From Haematococcus lacustris (taxonomy: Eukaryota > Chlorophyta > Chlorophyceae > Chlamydomonadales > Haematococcaceae), in the NCBI GenBank assembly GCA_030144725.1, contig JASKMD010000031.1, positions 8,839,823 through 8,903,822 on the forward strand: 64,000 bases of DNA, read 5' to 3'. The notes beneath the pieces are model-generated. The model was given only the letters and a program-made list of their open reading frames with translations, did no database searches and was not told the origin of the DNA. Below are positions 45,225-57,900 of the stretch, piece after piece; position 1 is the stretch's first letter; each line of letters starts with the position of its first letter. The position numbers were made by a program, and so were the translations under genes.

Positions 45225-47160
45225 TGCACACGTCATTTGGGCACTGCGTTCACAGGTGGCAGGATGTTTGGCGTGCTGCCCCAGCCCTTGCCATCATATG
45301 GGGTCAGAATGTTGCCAGTTTGCCACTGGATGTTGCGAATGCGCCACCTGTGCGGCACATCCCCCACCAGGGCAGCCCGAGCAAGGCACAGACAAAGCAA
45401 GGGTTTGCTAGCAAGGTATTTGAGAAAGATTGCTGAAGCTGTAGCTGCCATGCAAGCCACCCCATCTCACACCTCACTGTTGGGCAGTGCCACATGGTCA
45501 CAATGCAATGTGTTCGGGTTGGCTGCATGAGCAAGGGCGCTGTGCATGCCACCAGCGCACCGTGCGTCAAAGCCCTTGCGCAGCTTGACCTCCACGACCT
45601 CCATGCCCCAGGCATCGCGACCCTTGGCCAAGCTAGCAGCCACTAAAAGGTAAAACTTAGCTTTGCCGGAGCTGGGGTCATCCTGCAACACAACAACCAG
45701 CACTTGCCACGCAGGCAGCTATCATCCTTGTTTGGAATGACAGCAGCAGCAGCAGGAGTGGGGTCCACACTAGGGCCCTGCCAACCACAGTGCAGGGACT
45801 TCATGTGTGGCCCTCAGAACTGTGCGGCTCACGCAGATCATCACGACGTTTGTGCTGCTGCATGTAGGGGTGCGTCACGCCGGCCTGCCCCAAGTCTGAC
45901 GCACTGGTGGGCCTCAATGACGCCACCAGCCTTCCATGGCTCCCTGCCTCCACAAGACACTGTGCAACGCTGCCTGCAGCCCTTCATGGTCTGCCCTTCT
46001 GATGCTGCAATCAAGCCGTCAGCTCAACCAGCCAAGCCAAGCTGTCCAGCAGCCGCCTCTTGCCACTGACACCCTATGCCAGGGCACCCCTCCACCCACC
46101 CAGGGACTCTGCCGACACCTTTGCCTGATGCAGGCTGGCGGCACATGCCATGTCCACGTAGCCTACTAGGCGCCCTGCACAGCCCTCCACAGTGGATAGG
46201 TTGTACCCACACCTACCCTGAGGCCCGGTCCACACACACCCCTCCCAAGCCTAAGGCATGGAGGGTGCTGCCCAGCTCCTTGGCCTCATGCCTACCTTGC
46301 TGACTTTGGCCACCAGGTTGCTGACATAATGCCTGGAGAAGGACAGGCCCTGCACCACCTGCTTGAACAGCTCCGTCACCTCGTCCAACCCATCTACATG
46401 GGCAGCAATGGAGGCAGCCAGGCCGATGTTTGGGCATGCGGGCATGTGGGCGTCCAGGAAGGCAGCCATGCACTTGTGTAACCCAGAGGGTATTGAAAAC
46501 AGTTGCATGACCTGCATGGCTTGCATGGCTGAATTGCTGGCTTACCTGCCGCGCCATGGTGCTCCGCTGCTACCACTGCGGTGGGGGTGAACAGCTCAGC
46601 CATGACTTGCCTGAGGACATGCACGGGTGACAGCCCAGGGTGGTTAGGGGCCCCAGGAACCCAGGCTGTCAGGTATGGTCAGCCTTGAGCCTCTTATGCT
46701 GGACCGTTGGCTATGTAGGGTTAGGGTTAGGGTAGGCGTGCATGAAGGTCACGCAACCCAGGCCGGCAGCAATCCAGGCAACAGACTAGCCATTTATAAA
46801 GACAGGGGTCAAGTCTGGGCATGTGGTAGCTCTCACTCTGTGATTGCATCGGGCTGGCCTTGGCATGCGTCCAGCAGCTGCGCCAGGCTGTGCACAGTGG
46901 TGCGCATGCCCTCTATACCCTCCAGCTCAGCCAGCCTGGACTCCAGGCTCGTCAGTTGGTCTGCTGCTGCATGCACATCGCTGGCCACCTCTTCCAAACT
47001 AGTTGCGGAGGCTGCCCAGCTGGCATGGAAGCCACGGGTGCTGGTGTGCCAGGCTTGGATCCAGCGTGGTGTCGAGTTCTTGCACTTAGCTGAGCGGGGT
47101 GAGCTAGAGGCCTGCATTAACTGAGCAGAGCTGCAGCCACTGAAGCTTTGCTGTTGAAAA
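45225..47160 (-). CDS. Unrecognised protein with coiled-coil-like N-terminal region
   Basis: Several splice-flanked minus-strand open stretches. About 46840-47140: SLEEVASDVHAAADQLTSLE, then LAQLLDACQG, coiled-coil-like. About 46560-46615: VMAELFTPTAVVAAEHHGA. About 46310-46490: FLDAHMPACPNIGLAASIAA, then SFSRHYVSNLVAKVSK. About 45475-45690: DDPSSGKAKFYLLVAASLAK. About 45235-45330: WQTGNILTPYDGKGWGSTPN. I do not recognise the family and cannot fix start or stop. It is transcribed in the same direction as the proteasome gene. Confidence 0.35.
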
Positions 47161-47432
47161 GGCTGGGTGCTTGCACATGCTTCAACAGCGCCTGGGTGGG
47201 ACCAAGAGGGCCAGCTGCAGCTTGCCTGGCCTATTGGCCACTCTGAGCCTAGTAGCGGGGTGATGCCACTAAGCGTCCCTGCGTTCGCAACCAGTGAAGT
47301 GGCGTACGGTGCGGACAAGCGCGTTTCCTTCAAAAAAACAGCTTTACACTACCTCTGCTGCTACTGAATGCACGACAAGCTGTACGCATTGATCGTTGTA
47401 GATATGGGAGGGGCAACTCACATGACAAGTTA

Positions 47433-47637
47433 CAGCCCTCATGCAACACCAAAATAAAGCATGAGTTGTAATCAAACACAGGCTGCCAGATCGCTGTTGT
47501 AAAGACTACTGCTAGTGTGCTAAATGCCCACTTCAGCTCAACCATTCAGGTGTGTGTGCCTCCAGGTCTACTACTAGCAAGAGCTCTAACTAACCCTATA
47601 GCTCTCACACACATCCCCTTTGTGAGGGGTTTGGTAT
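47433..47637 (-). repeat. Family B 3' repeat, copy 2
   Basis: Partner of 37463-37672. It lies downstream, in minus orientation, of the family B N-terminal fragment at 48.0-49.1 kb. Confidence 0.8.
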
Positions 47638-47866
47638 CATGTTTGTTTGCGCGAATCTGTGCTTGGGGCTGGCGAGCTTCTGGCAGCGAGGGTTAGGCAG
47701 CAATGCGTCCCATCGGTTGGCCGCCTGCAGCCACAATATACACAATCAAGGCACCACATCAACTTGTTAATTTTTGTTGCATGACACATAGGGCAGCTGA
47801 TTAAGCACCCAAAGACTGGCTGACACCTGACTGCAAGGAGCACTCACTTGGCTGTCTTTGAGCCCT

Positions 47867-49070
47867 TCAATGTGCTCGCCCGGCTTCGCTGCTGCTGCTG
47901 CTGCTGCTGCTGCTGGTTGCTCGAAGCAGCTGCTGGTTGCTGCCAGAACTAGAGTCCGCTAAAGCCATCGGCCTGCTTTCGGAGCAATCGGTCGCATGTG
48001 ATGGTTTTACATGCCAAAACATCAGAGTTGGGAGGCCCTGACGCTGGGTCGGGTAAGGCACCGTTCCTGAACTTCCTCAGCATGCGGGCTTCACTCATCA
48101 AGCCGTAGAGGCCCAGGGTGTCGATGAAGATGTGCCGAGCACGGCACTAGCTGGTGGGGGTGATGGCATAGGGGGTGGGGGGGCCTAGGCTCAGACTGCT
48201 GCCCGGGCTGCTTTGTGAGCTCTGACTGCTGCCAAGGCATATTAGCTGCCAGGCTGCCATGGCTGCCTCCATCTCTCTGGTGGTGTGCACCGCATGGCGC
48301 AACAGCCGGCCCCGGTTTGCTGGCTCCTCCAGCCAGTCATCATCCACCCGCTCCCCCTCCCTCAGCTCAAGCAGGCCCCGCTGCAAAACCCCCTAAGCCT
48401 GCATGGCTGGAGTCACCCCCACCCCACCCTCCTGCAGCAGCCAGCTGACGTCCAAGCCGCACACCATGCGGCGCACATAGGTGCACTGCCGCTTTGACCA
48501 GGCTGGCAGGTGCCCACCACCCAGCCCCCTAAACCCAAATCTGCGCTGGTGCTCGTCAGTGCCCAGCAGTACCTTGGCCCCGGCTAGGGACACTGACTTC
48601 TTGAGCCTGCCAGCGAAGAGGATCGTAAGCATGTTGCTAAATGCGGTCTCAGCTGCTGGCCGACGTGGTCCACCATGTTAGAGTCAGAGTGGTAGCGTGG
48701 GATTGCTTCGAGGCGGGCGCGGAGGTCAGGGTGCGCGGCCAGCACGGCAGCGACTGCTGCGCTTGGCCAAGTGTTTTCGCCTTTTCCAGGCAGGCCGCGG
48801 CACAGCTGCAGGTACGGGTTCCGGCAGCTTAGGTCCGGGATGGCTGCCTGGGAAACTGGGATGTCCGTGTACACGGGCTGGCCTTGCTCGTCGAGCTGGT
48901 CGGCTACGTGCAGGGAAAACAAGTCCCGAACGAGGAGGCCCAGCAGCAGGCGGCCGATTACTGCTCGCTCGCTGCAGGACTTCACTCGTAGCAGCACAGC
49001 CAGGAGGAAAGCAGCACACAGCGCTTGCGGGAGGTGGCCGGTAAGCTGAGCAAGCTTACATTTCAGGCCG
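47867..49070 (-). pseudogene. Family B Fanzor-like element, N-terminal and middle region
   Basis: Minus-strand frames read in order. 48640-49060: LLRVKSCSERAVIGRLLLGL, then CRNPYLQLCRGLPGKGENTW and RYHSDSNMVDHVGQQL. About 48393-48660, another frame: AFSNMLTILFAGRLKKSVSL, then QCTYVRRMVCGLDVSW. 48147-48386: LLRHAVHTTREMEAAMAAWQ. About 48060-48135: HIFIDTLGLYGLMSEARML. The VGQQL-TAFSNML join needs a frame change, so there is an intron or frameshift. The RHAVH and IDTLGLY segments parallel [13 protein letters not shown] and MDSRVLHRV of family A, which places this as a Fanzor-like N-terminal half. No RuvC core is recognisable before the 3' repeat at 47.43-47.64 kb. Confidence 0.45.
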
Positions 49071-49634
49071 TGATACGTATGGTCTCTATCACGGGCAGCG
49101 TGGACCTCTCCTGAAGCCTTCCTCTTGCGTTGGGCGTCGGTGAGCTGTTGTGCCTCGACTCCGGCGCTGGTCTAGGCACAACCTTGCGCCTTTTTTCTCT
49201 CGCCAGTTGCCGTATGTCTGTGCCACGCAGCGACAGGTTACAAGACCTGGTCCTTAAAATATGATACAACCGACTATGGCCTCCAAGGCGTTACTTTCCA
49301 ATTTACCTGCTTCTCGCGGTATGCCGCGCTGCAGTGCCAGAGGTGTGCTTCGGTGGTGTATGGTGGGCGCCCTTGTCTTTGCTCGTTGAAGCATGCAAAG
49401 CCGGAGAGGCCCGATCTGCTCCGTCAAGCGAGGTACCGGGGTTGGGCTCAACTTTTGGCACTGCGTCACCACTGCTCGTGCCGCACCTGCCCCTTGCCAT
49501 GCGTGTCGTAGACATCATAGGTGAGGGACAGGGAAGGAGGAGCAGCAGGGTCCAGCGATGCCGGCCAATCTAGCCATCCCTTGTTGAGCGATTGGCAGGG
49601 GGGCAAGAGGGAGGGAGGCCAAGCAACTTCCATC

Positions 49635-51805
49635 ATGTGCGAGAGCAATTCAACACTGGAAGCACAGCCGACACCCTCTCTACCTGACCTGCCACCAGCT
49701 GTCTCGCTGGTATTGTGGCGCCAGCTGTCATGTCGTGATAGGAGGAGCTTGGCGTGTACATGCCGGGCAACCTGTCAGTGGCTGTCAACGCACTCCACAG
49801 AGCTGCTTTTCAACCTACGCTCAAATAGGCCCAGCACCAGCATGGCACTGCAGCACCGGCAAGAGGCCCTGTCGGAGAGGGGACGGCAGCTGTGCGTGAA
49901 GATTGTGTTCTATCAGCGCCACTGCCAGCTAGAGTTTGGACAAGTATCATGTCAGGCGATAGACCACAGCACTCCAGCCGTGTGGTCAGCTGTAACGCGG
50001 CTGCACCTTGAAGCGGGATGGCAGGTGAGCACCTTACCACCCACTGTCCCGATGCACATCCACGTTTGTAGCTAGCTTCTACCCCTGCTTCCACCCCTTC
50101 CTACCCCCAACTTGCTGTTCTGACATTGAGCATTGTCCTTGTCAGTGTGAGGGCTGAATGTGTCACACTCCACACTGGTGGCTAGCTCATGCACCAACAA
50201 CCACACAAACACTCGCGCGAGGCCTTGCAGCAACAGCAGGAGCGAGCGCCCCTACCCGCCACCATGCAGCTGATAGTAAGGCGGGGCAGGGAGTAGGGGC
50301 AGCTGCCATGCCTCACAGTTCTGACTTTGTTGAATGCCACCAGCTCTTTGGCCTCATGCACCAATTTTGCATGACACCACCGCTCATGTCAGGGCAGCAC
50401 TACTGAGCTAGTCTGCATCTCACCTGCACAGCTGCATGCATGCATGCATGCATGCATGCATGCTGCCACCACTACCAGCCTGCCCGGCCCCTGCCCCTGC
50501 CTCCAGGCCCTGCCGCTCCCTCCGGCCCTCCTGGCACTGCTTACCCCTTCCCGCCTCCCCGCCCTGCGCTCGCTACACCTGGAGTGCCTGGTGCTGTCGG
50601 ACTTGCGTCTGCTGCACCAGCTGGCGGCCTGCAGCCAGCTAACCCACCTCTCTTTCCACCGTGTTTGCCGCCGTAACACGCAAGCAAGGTTTAAAAGCCC
50701 TGCCGCCAGAGTATTAGACCCTGACCCCTTGCTGGCTGAGGCGCTGTGCAAGCTGAGCCATGTCCGCAATCTCACCCTGTCCGCCAGCAGTTGGTGGTTG
50801 GCCCCCGGTTTGTGTGACCTGGTCAGCCGGCTCACTCACCTGACCTTCACCTGTGGGGCTGCTGCTGGTGCCACCCACATGGTCGGGCAGCTGTTGAAGC
50901 TGCTGGTGAGCCGAGCCCAAAGCTTGCGTTGTCTACGGCTGCTACAGCACCTCCTGGAGACGGCTGAGCTGGACCAACTGCTGCAACTGACGGGCCTGAG
51001 GGAGCTGCATGCAGGCTTTCATCGCGCCCTGAATGATCGGTCAGGAGCGCCCTGTGGCTGGACCAAGCTGGTGCTGCTGGGCCAGGCGGTGTTCATCAAG
51101 GTGGTGAATCCTGATCAGCAGCACTTGTGCTGCTGCAGCCCACATGCTGCTGCTGCTGCCCGCCTGCTGCTGCCGCCCGACTTCTGCCGCTGCTGCTGGT
51201 GCTGCTGTGAAGTCACAAGCTGTGAAGCCACAAGCAGGCACCATAAGTCTGTGCTGTCCCAAAGACCTCCCATGCTGCCCCACTGCTGCCCAGGTCCTGG
51301 CCGCACTGCCCCTGCACTCCCTAACCCAGCCGCTGACCCTCCCCGCCCTCAACATGAACTACTCCTCACCAGAGGCCACCCACCTGGCCGTCCAGCAGGT
51401 GGTGGAGAGATGCAGCTGCCTGGCCTTGGAAGCTGATGGGAAGCTGCGGGTGCTGGGCACCACCCGCCTGACAGCAGCTCACATCCTGGCCATTGAGCCA
51501 TTAGCAGTAGCATGCAGGTGAGTATTCTTAGTAAGAGTTGGCATGCATGCATGCATGCATGCATGTCTGTTGGTATGTCCAACCATTTGACACTCAATTG
51601 TGTCTGCATGCATGCATGCAGGGCGTGTGATGTCACTGTGGTCACACAGTCAGGAGAGAGTCAGGGGGTGTCTGAGGAAGCGGTAGCTGCCATGCAAGCC
51701 CTGAGTGCCAAGCTAGCGTCACAGGCATCACACAGATGGCCCGTGCATAAGCTGACGGCAGAACAGCAGCAAGAGGAGGGAAGCGAGGAGGTCAAGGAGA
51801 GCTAA
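49635..51805 (+). CDS. F-box-like / leucine-rich-repeat protein (4 exons)
   Basis: Exon 1 (49635-50024) starts MCESNSTLEAQP and contains LPPAVSLVLWRQLSCRDRRS, then LACTCRATCQWL, an F-box-like helix pair. Exon 2 (50507-51099) is leucine-rich: LPALRSLHLECLVLSDLRLL, LTHLSFHRV and LQLTGLRELHAGFHRAL, consistent with irregular LRRs. Exon 3 (about 51294-51521) gives LAALPLHSLTQPLTLPALNM. Exon 4 (51621-51805) ends EEGSEEVKES. All junctions are GT-AG. The role (possible substrate adaptor of an SCF ligase) is inference from the fold only. A fragment of exon 2 and its intron is duplicated at 52.82 kb. Confidence 0.65.
50434..50464. repeat. (TGCA)n microsatellite
   Basis: Self-complementary tetranucleotide tract in intron 1 of the LRR gene. 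Further tracts lie at 51543-51564 and 51608-51620 around intron 3. Confidence 0.9.
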
Positions 51806-51809
51806 GGGG

Positions 51810-52820
51810 AAGGAGGCAGGGATCAGAAGGCTGGGGCTGAGGGGTTGTAGGGGCTGAGGGGCTCAGGAGGAGTGACCCTGATAATGCCCAAGCAGCAGGA
51901 TGGATGGAGTGCCCAGTGGTCTCCACTGGTTTGCAGGGGGACATGCCACCGGTGTGGGGTTTGAGGTCATCAAGGGTGCGACCAAGGACGTCATACTTGG
52001 ATTGTAGCTGAGTGAAACTACCCACAGGCAACACCTTGTTTCATGTCGAATTGAGATGTGCTGTCCTGCAAGGCATGTGCTAGTGTAAACGAGTTGGTGT
52101 GCATGGCATTGCCCGGTGCCTCTGAGCCAAGCCCTGTTGCCGACACCTGGAATGCACTCACTTTCTAAGCATGCTGAAGCTAACGGTGCGATAGCAAATG
52201 GTGGTCTGGGTGTGAAAAGACCTTGTCTAACCTGACGGACAGTGATGACGCTGTCAGCTGTCAGGGAACTGGGCCCCTTGGTGTGCGTGGAAATGCATCC
52301 GTTGGCATGAGCAGATGTGGGTTCCCTTCCGCTAGTCTTGCTGCTTCTCGCTAGTTTATCATTTCCTCAAGCTGGATGGTATTCTTTGAAGCTGTTTGTC
52401 ATCTTTAGCTATTTACGCCCCTTTTGGCATGACAGGCATGCACCAAATGCAAGCTTGCACACCTCGGACATGCACTACATCACGATGGCACACCTTGATT
52501 GTGCGGCCTCACAGCTGCATGTAGCGTAAGCCTATAGCTGTGCTGACCGCTTGCATTCACCAAAGCAGCCTAACGGCTGACGGCTTGAGCGGTGTAAGCC
52601 ACCTGCTCTTTTTGGTGTTGCAATGCAGATTAGGTCCAGCAACCTGCCTGGCTGTGGTCCTGGGGTGCGAAGTGAAGGTCAAAGGTCAAGGGCCGCCATG
52701 GCAGCTCGAGTGCCGAAGAGGGCCTGCTATGGCCCCCATTGCTGCTAGGGTAGTGCTGCAGGTCATAATCGCAGGGCACAAAGGCAGGTCCTGATCCTTC
52801 ATGTCACCATGTCCGGGCTG
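51810..52820. other. Intergenic stretch, no gene seen
   Basis: About 1 kb between the LRR gene and the duplicated exon fragment. No supported ORF or motif. Confidence 0.45.
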
Positions 52821-52821
52821 T

Positions 52822-52915
52822 GATGCCCTGTGGCTGGACCAAGCTGGTGCTGCTGGGCCAGGCGGTGTACATGAAGATGATGAATCCTGGTCAGCAACAC
52901 ACTTGTGCTGCTGCT
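52822..52915 (+). pseudogene. Duplicated exon/intron fragment of the LRR gene
   Basis: About 90 nt starting GATGCCCTGTGGCTGGACCA match 51047-51135 closely, crossing the exon 2 donor into the intron. The copy therefore came from DNA, not spliced mRNA. Confidence 0.8.
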
Positions 52916-53038
52916 CTCGTCCAATTGCTGAACCCAAAAAACTGTCCAGCGCCAATTCACTGTGTTCACTGCTTCACAGAGCAATGTCACAGCCTGCACT
53001 GAAGCACGAGGCAGGGCCAGGGCCAGGGATTCACACTG

Positions 53039-54911
53039 CTAGGGCTCCATGTCCAGCAAGGATCCCAGCAGAGCTGCCTGCTCCAGCAGCTCGTTGTCGG
53101 GCCGGTCTGCGCCCTCCACCAGCACCCGGTACTGCAGGAGGTGCATCTTGGCGTCCTCCTCGCGCTCGTGGCGAGCAAGCATGATCGCTGCATGCAGGAG
53201 TACCATGGACACATGCATCGGACGTAGTGCATGGGGCTGTTACCTTTGCCTGCGGAGTCTTTTGGTTTCATGCGGTGCAACAATGCTCACGGACTCCAAC
53301 TTGGACCGTGTCAGCACAGCCTGCAAGGCGCCCTGCACGCCCCTCCACAGCAGATGCATGTGGTTGCAAGAGAGGTGCCCTGCCCTGCCCTGCCCTGCCC
53401 TGCCCTGCCCTGCCCTGCCCTGCCCTGCCCTGCCCTGGATCCGATGACGCCACAGTCCTGGCAGCCCTCATTGCCACAGCTGCCCCTAGTCTTCATCACC
53501 CTTGCAACTCAGCCCATCCCACTGTGTGACCAGCATAGAGCTGTGGCCAGGCATGTGCCGACAAGGCTGAGGGCCAGTGGGTACGGGGTTGAGGGTAAGG
53601 GTCAGGTGGGGCTGGGGCAGGTGGCATCCTCACCGTAGTTCAGGTGGAAGACAGGCTCCCCGGGCACCCCACACATTTGGATGGCCTTTTCATAAGCAGC
53701 GCACGCGTTGTCAATGTCCTCCAGCTTTGACAAAGCCACTGCCAGGTACATGTAGCTGCAGCAGTAGGAGGTGAGGGCGGGTGGTGGAGAGCAGGAGGAG
53801 CAAGGGAGGGGGAGCGGGAGGGAGAGGCAGGCCTGCGGGTCTGCCTGTTATGCCTCACCCTCCACACACCCTGTCATGGTAACCACCTCCTCCTCCTCCT
53901 CCTCCTCCTCCTCCTCCTCTTACTATGTCAGCATCCCTCCTTATAAGCCATGCTAACTTTATGGCCCCCTTCTACCCTATCGCGAGGCATGAATGTCAGG
54001 AGCCAGCGCTTGCCTATTGCCCTCTTGATTGCCACCAAGATGCAGTGCCACTGCAAGACATCGGCAGTATTGTTTACACCAATGACGCTTAGTATGCAGC
54101 AACGCCAAGTTTGGCAAACGCCATGTCATGATGATGATAATAATGATGATGGTTGGTAGGTAGCGGCGGCAGCAACGGCTTGCTCAGGGCTGGGTGCAGG
54201 AGCTAAGGCAGTCACCTGTGCGGGAAGTCTGACTTGAGGTTGATGGATGCTGACAGGTAGTGGAAGGCTGAAGCTGCCTGGTCCGTGTGGAGGTGCACCT
54301 GTAGCACAGTGTGGAGGTGCGCCTGCGTTGAGCCTGAGTTGAGCCTCAGTTGAGCCTGCGTTGGGCCTGGTCCGTGTGCAGGTGTACCCAAGGTAAAGTG
54401 CTCCCCGTGTTCAGGAACTGCAAGCCTTTGCCCTATTGGCTGCCATTGCTGCCTCCCAACCACCATCCCAACCACCGTCCCAACCCCTCCCAACCAACCG
54501 CCTGTCAGCCTCGCCACATGACAGCCCTTTGCTGCAGACACCCCACCCTTCTGGCATCATCACACATGGAGCTGTAAGGGGCCATTGTCCTACTTCAGGC
54601 AAGAGCCTTTGGCTGCACCAATCCCCTTCAAGTACCAGGGCATGGGGTGGGGAGGGGTAGAGCTCATGGCGGCAGCTCAAGGGTACGGGCCCTGCACCCA
54701 CCAGGCCCAAGTTGTAGGATATGATCCACTCAAAGGGACCCAGGTACAGCGCCTTCTTCAGGCAGGCTATGGCTGCTATGTAGCGCTGCAGCCAGGCAGG
54801 CCACCACACATCTCATCACACCACCATCCACCACCATCAGCACAAGGAGTTCGCCAAACATGCCGGCAGCATCCCCACTAACCTAGCGCCCTTGGCATCT
54901 GCAAACACTGC

Positions 54912-54944
<33 letters not shown>

Positions 54945-57900
54945 CAGTGCCAGCAGCACAGGCCCAAACAGCAGACTCATGTAAGCACACACCCTTGTGG
55001 CTCATTGACAGGCACACCTTTTGTGGCTCTGCTGCTCGCCCATGTGTGCTGGCGGTGCATGATGTGGTTATGGTTGGAGTTTTACATGTGGACACAGCAT
55101 GATCAGATGATAGCTGGCGCTGCGGCCAGGCGGGCAGGCCAGGCAGGCGAGGGCAGGCAGGGAGGAGCTAAGCAGCCATGTACCCTCAGCGGCAATGGCC
55201 AAAGCAGGGCAGCAGGGCAGGAACAGGCAGAGGGGTGTGTGGCACACAGGGCCACTGACCACTCCATGCAAGCTAGTCACACCAAAGCATTAGTCACACG
55301 TGATACAAGGTGTCAAGCTCGTGCCACAATACAAGCAGTACAGCAGCCTCAGCCTTGACTAGCACAGCAATGCCTGGAAGCACCGAGCGCATGATGGCCT
55401 GACCACCTGGCTCGCCAGCCATCACCACTCAACAGCAGACAGGGCACACTGCTCAGTCTCCATGCAGCACCTGGCTTGCCAGACGTCACCTGCTTGCCAA
55501 AGAAGCACATTCCAATGTTGTTCCACAGCTGCGGGGAGTTGGGTGTCTGCACCGCTGCTATGCGGTACTTGACCAGGGCAAAATCCATGTCCGCTTGGTC
55601 CTGCATGCAGACTGGGGCAGCAGGCCATGGCTATCACTCACCCATGTGCACATCCGGTCAGGCAGCTGTCAGATCACACTATGTCACACTCACGAATGCA
55701 TGTCACACGACATTGCCAGCACGTCACAAATGGCTGCCTGCCTGCAGGCTGGAAGGGCCATTGCCACAATCTCAAACATGCCTACTTCTCATTCCAAACC
55801 GTTGTGCAGGGTGTGCAAGCATGCTAGTGTCTCCAAAACACTGCAGGCGAGCAGCGACCACAGACCTGGATAATGGAGCCCGCTGCAAGGATGGTGCGTG
55901 CATTCTTGGGGTCGTGAGTCAGGGACTCCCCCAGGTGCTCAAATGCCTTATCGTTTTGATTGTTCCTGCGGCCAGGCAGCCACAGCCCATGACAAGACCG
56001 GCACCCTTGGGTACCCTCTACCCGGCCCTGGCCCTGCTGCTGCTGCTGTCACCCTAACCCGCACCCATCACGGCTGCTTGTACCATACTGTCATCATCCC
56101 ATGCTGCTCTTACTCGCTTGGCCCTTTGGAAACTTTTGATGACCCCAACAACCAGGAGCTGCTGGCCTAGCTGCAGCAACTTGGCAGCGTCAACCTGACT
56201 GGGGACCACAACACCATCAGCTATCACTCCATGCAGCTAGCGGTTGCCATGCAGCAGCACTACACCGACCCAGGCAAGTGGTGGTGGTGCCTATAATCTG
56301 GACCTGGACCTTGACATAGACCTGACCTGACCTGACCTGACCTAGACCTGACCTGACCTGACACCTGACCTGATACCTGACCTGATACCTGACCTGATAC
56401 CTGACCTGATACCTGACCTGATACCTGACCTGATACCTGACCTGATACCTGACCTGATACCTGACCTGACCTGACCTGACCTGACCTGACCTGACCTGAC
56501 CTGACCTGACCTGATACCTGACCTGACCTGCAGAGCGCTTTGTCAAGCTGTACACCAAGGCAGCCAGGGCCTGGCTAGGCTGGAGCGGGGAGGAGGCTCA
56601 GCTCTTCATCAAGCTGGCATGCGGGTACAGCCTCAACACTGACAGCCCTGAGCTGCAGGCAGCCACCCTGGACAAGGGACATGTGGCTGACCTGATAGAG
56701 GAGGCAGCCAAGCAGCGGAGACTGCTGGCCCTGGAGGAGGAGGACTCCTTGCAGGACACCATGCCCCTCCCCTGCCGCATGCGCCATGCGGTGCATGTGT
56801 GCAGGTGCCTGGAGCAATGGCAGCAGCCCCCCACCCGTGCCAGGCAAGCCAAAGAGTGGCGGGCGTAGGGTAGGTCCTAGGGTCCTGACCTACCCACCCC
56901 CCTTCACCCTCACCCAGGGTGGGGGTGCACTTCATCAAGATGGACAGCAGGGTGTTGCACAGGGTGTGCCAGCAGCTGGAACTCACGAGGGAGACAGCGG
57001 ATGTGTTCACCGCAGAGCCAGCCCGTAGCCAGCATTGAAACAGGTGGTGCAGCACGGGGAAGCTGGCCAACCAGCGGTTTGAGTTCGAGCGGACGGTAGA
57101 GACAGATGGCGACAGTGTGTGTGTGCACTACACCCGCCCCCTCCCAACCCCTCCTGCGCCACCCTCAGCAGCAGGCCCCCCCAGCAGCAAGAGCAGCCCA
57201 GTGGCAGCCCCAGGTGGAGCAGCAGTAGCGGCCCATGAGTTGGGACTGCCCTGCATTAGCAAGGGCCTAGCCGAAACGCGACAGTTTGTGTTTGACCAGG
57301 CTACCCAGATTGGGGTAGGCATTGACCCTGGTGTCACCCAGGCAGTCAGTGCAGCCTCAGGGGTGTGAGATCCGGCGACAGGCCAGCTGATGGCAGACCA
57401 GCTGCGCCGGTGGAAGCTGACCAAGGGCCAGGTGAAGCATGCCAGCGGCCTTAACAATGCCCGCCGTGACACTGAGCGGTGGCTAGCACCGATCAAGCCC
57501 CACCTCCAGCACCTGGCAGCAGCTAGCTCAGCCGGGACCTCCCTGGAGGCAAACCTGAAGCACATCACCGTCACCCTGGCCACTTGGGATGCGGTGTGGG
57601 AGGTGTACCTGGACCCCAAGTGGGCACAGCAGCGGCTGAGGCTGTACGGAGCTCAGGACCGGACACTGGAGCAGTTCTTCAAGAAGGTGAGGGTGGGTGG
57701 GAGAGAGGGAGGGTGAGGGACTGAGAGTTGGTGGGTTGGTAGGAAGTGAAAGAGGTGTTGCATGTGACATGCCTAACCTGGTGCCACCATGCCAGCCACC
57801 ATGTGTGTGCCTTGTGTGCATGGCTGCAGTTGGAGGAGGACATGGAGGAGGTGTCCATGCAGCGCCATGGGCGTGCCAAGCAGCTGGTTGTGTTCTTTGG

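Noticed and set aside
46716..46735. Telomere-like TTAGGG repeats
   Set aside because: Only two to three units in the middle of gene-bearing sequence; chance or an ancient interstitial tract.
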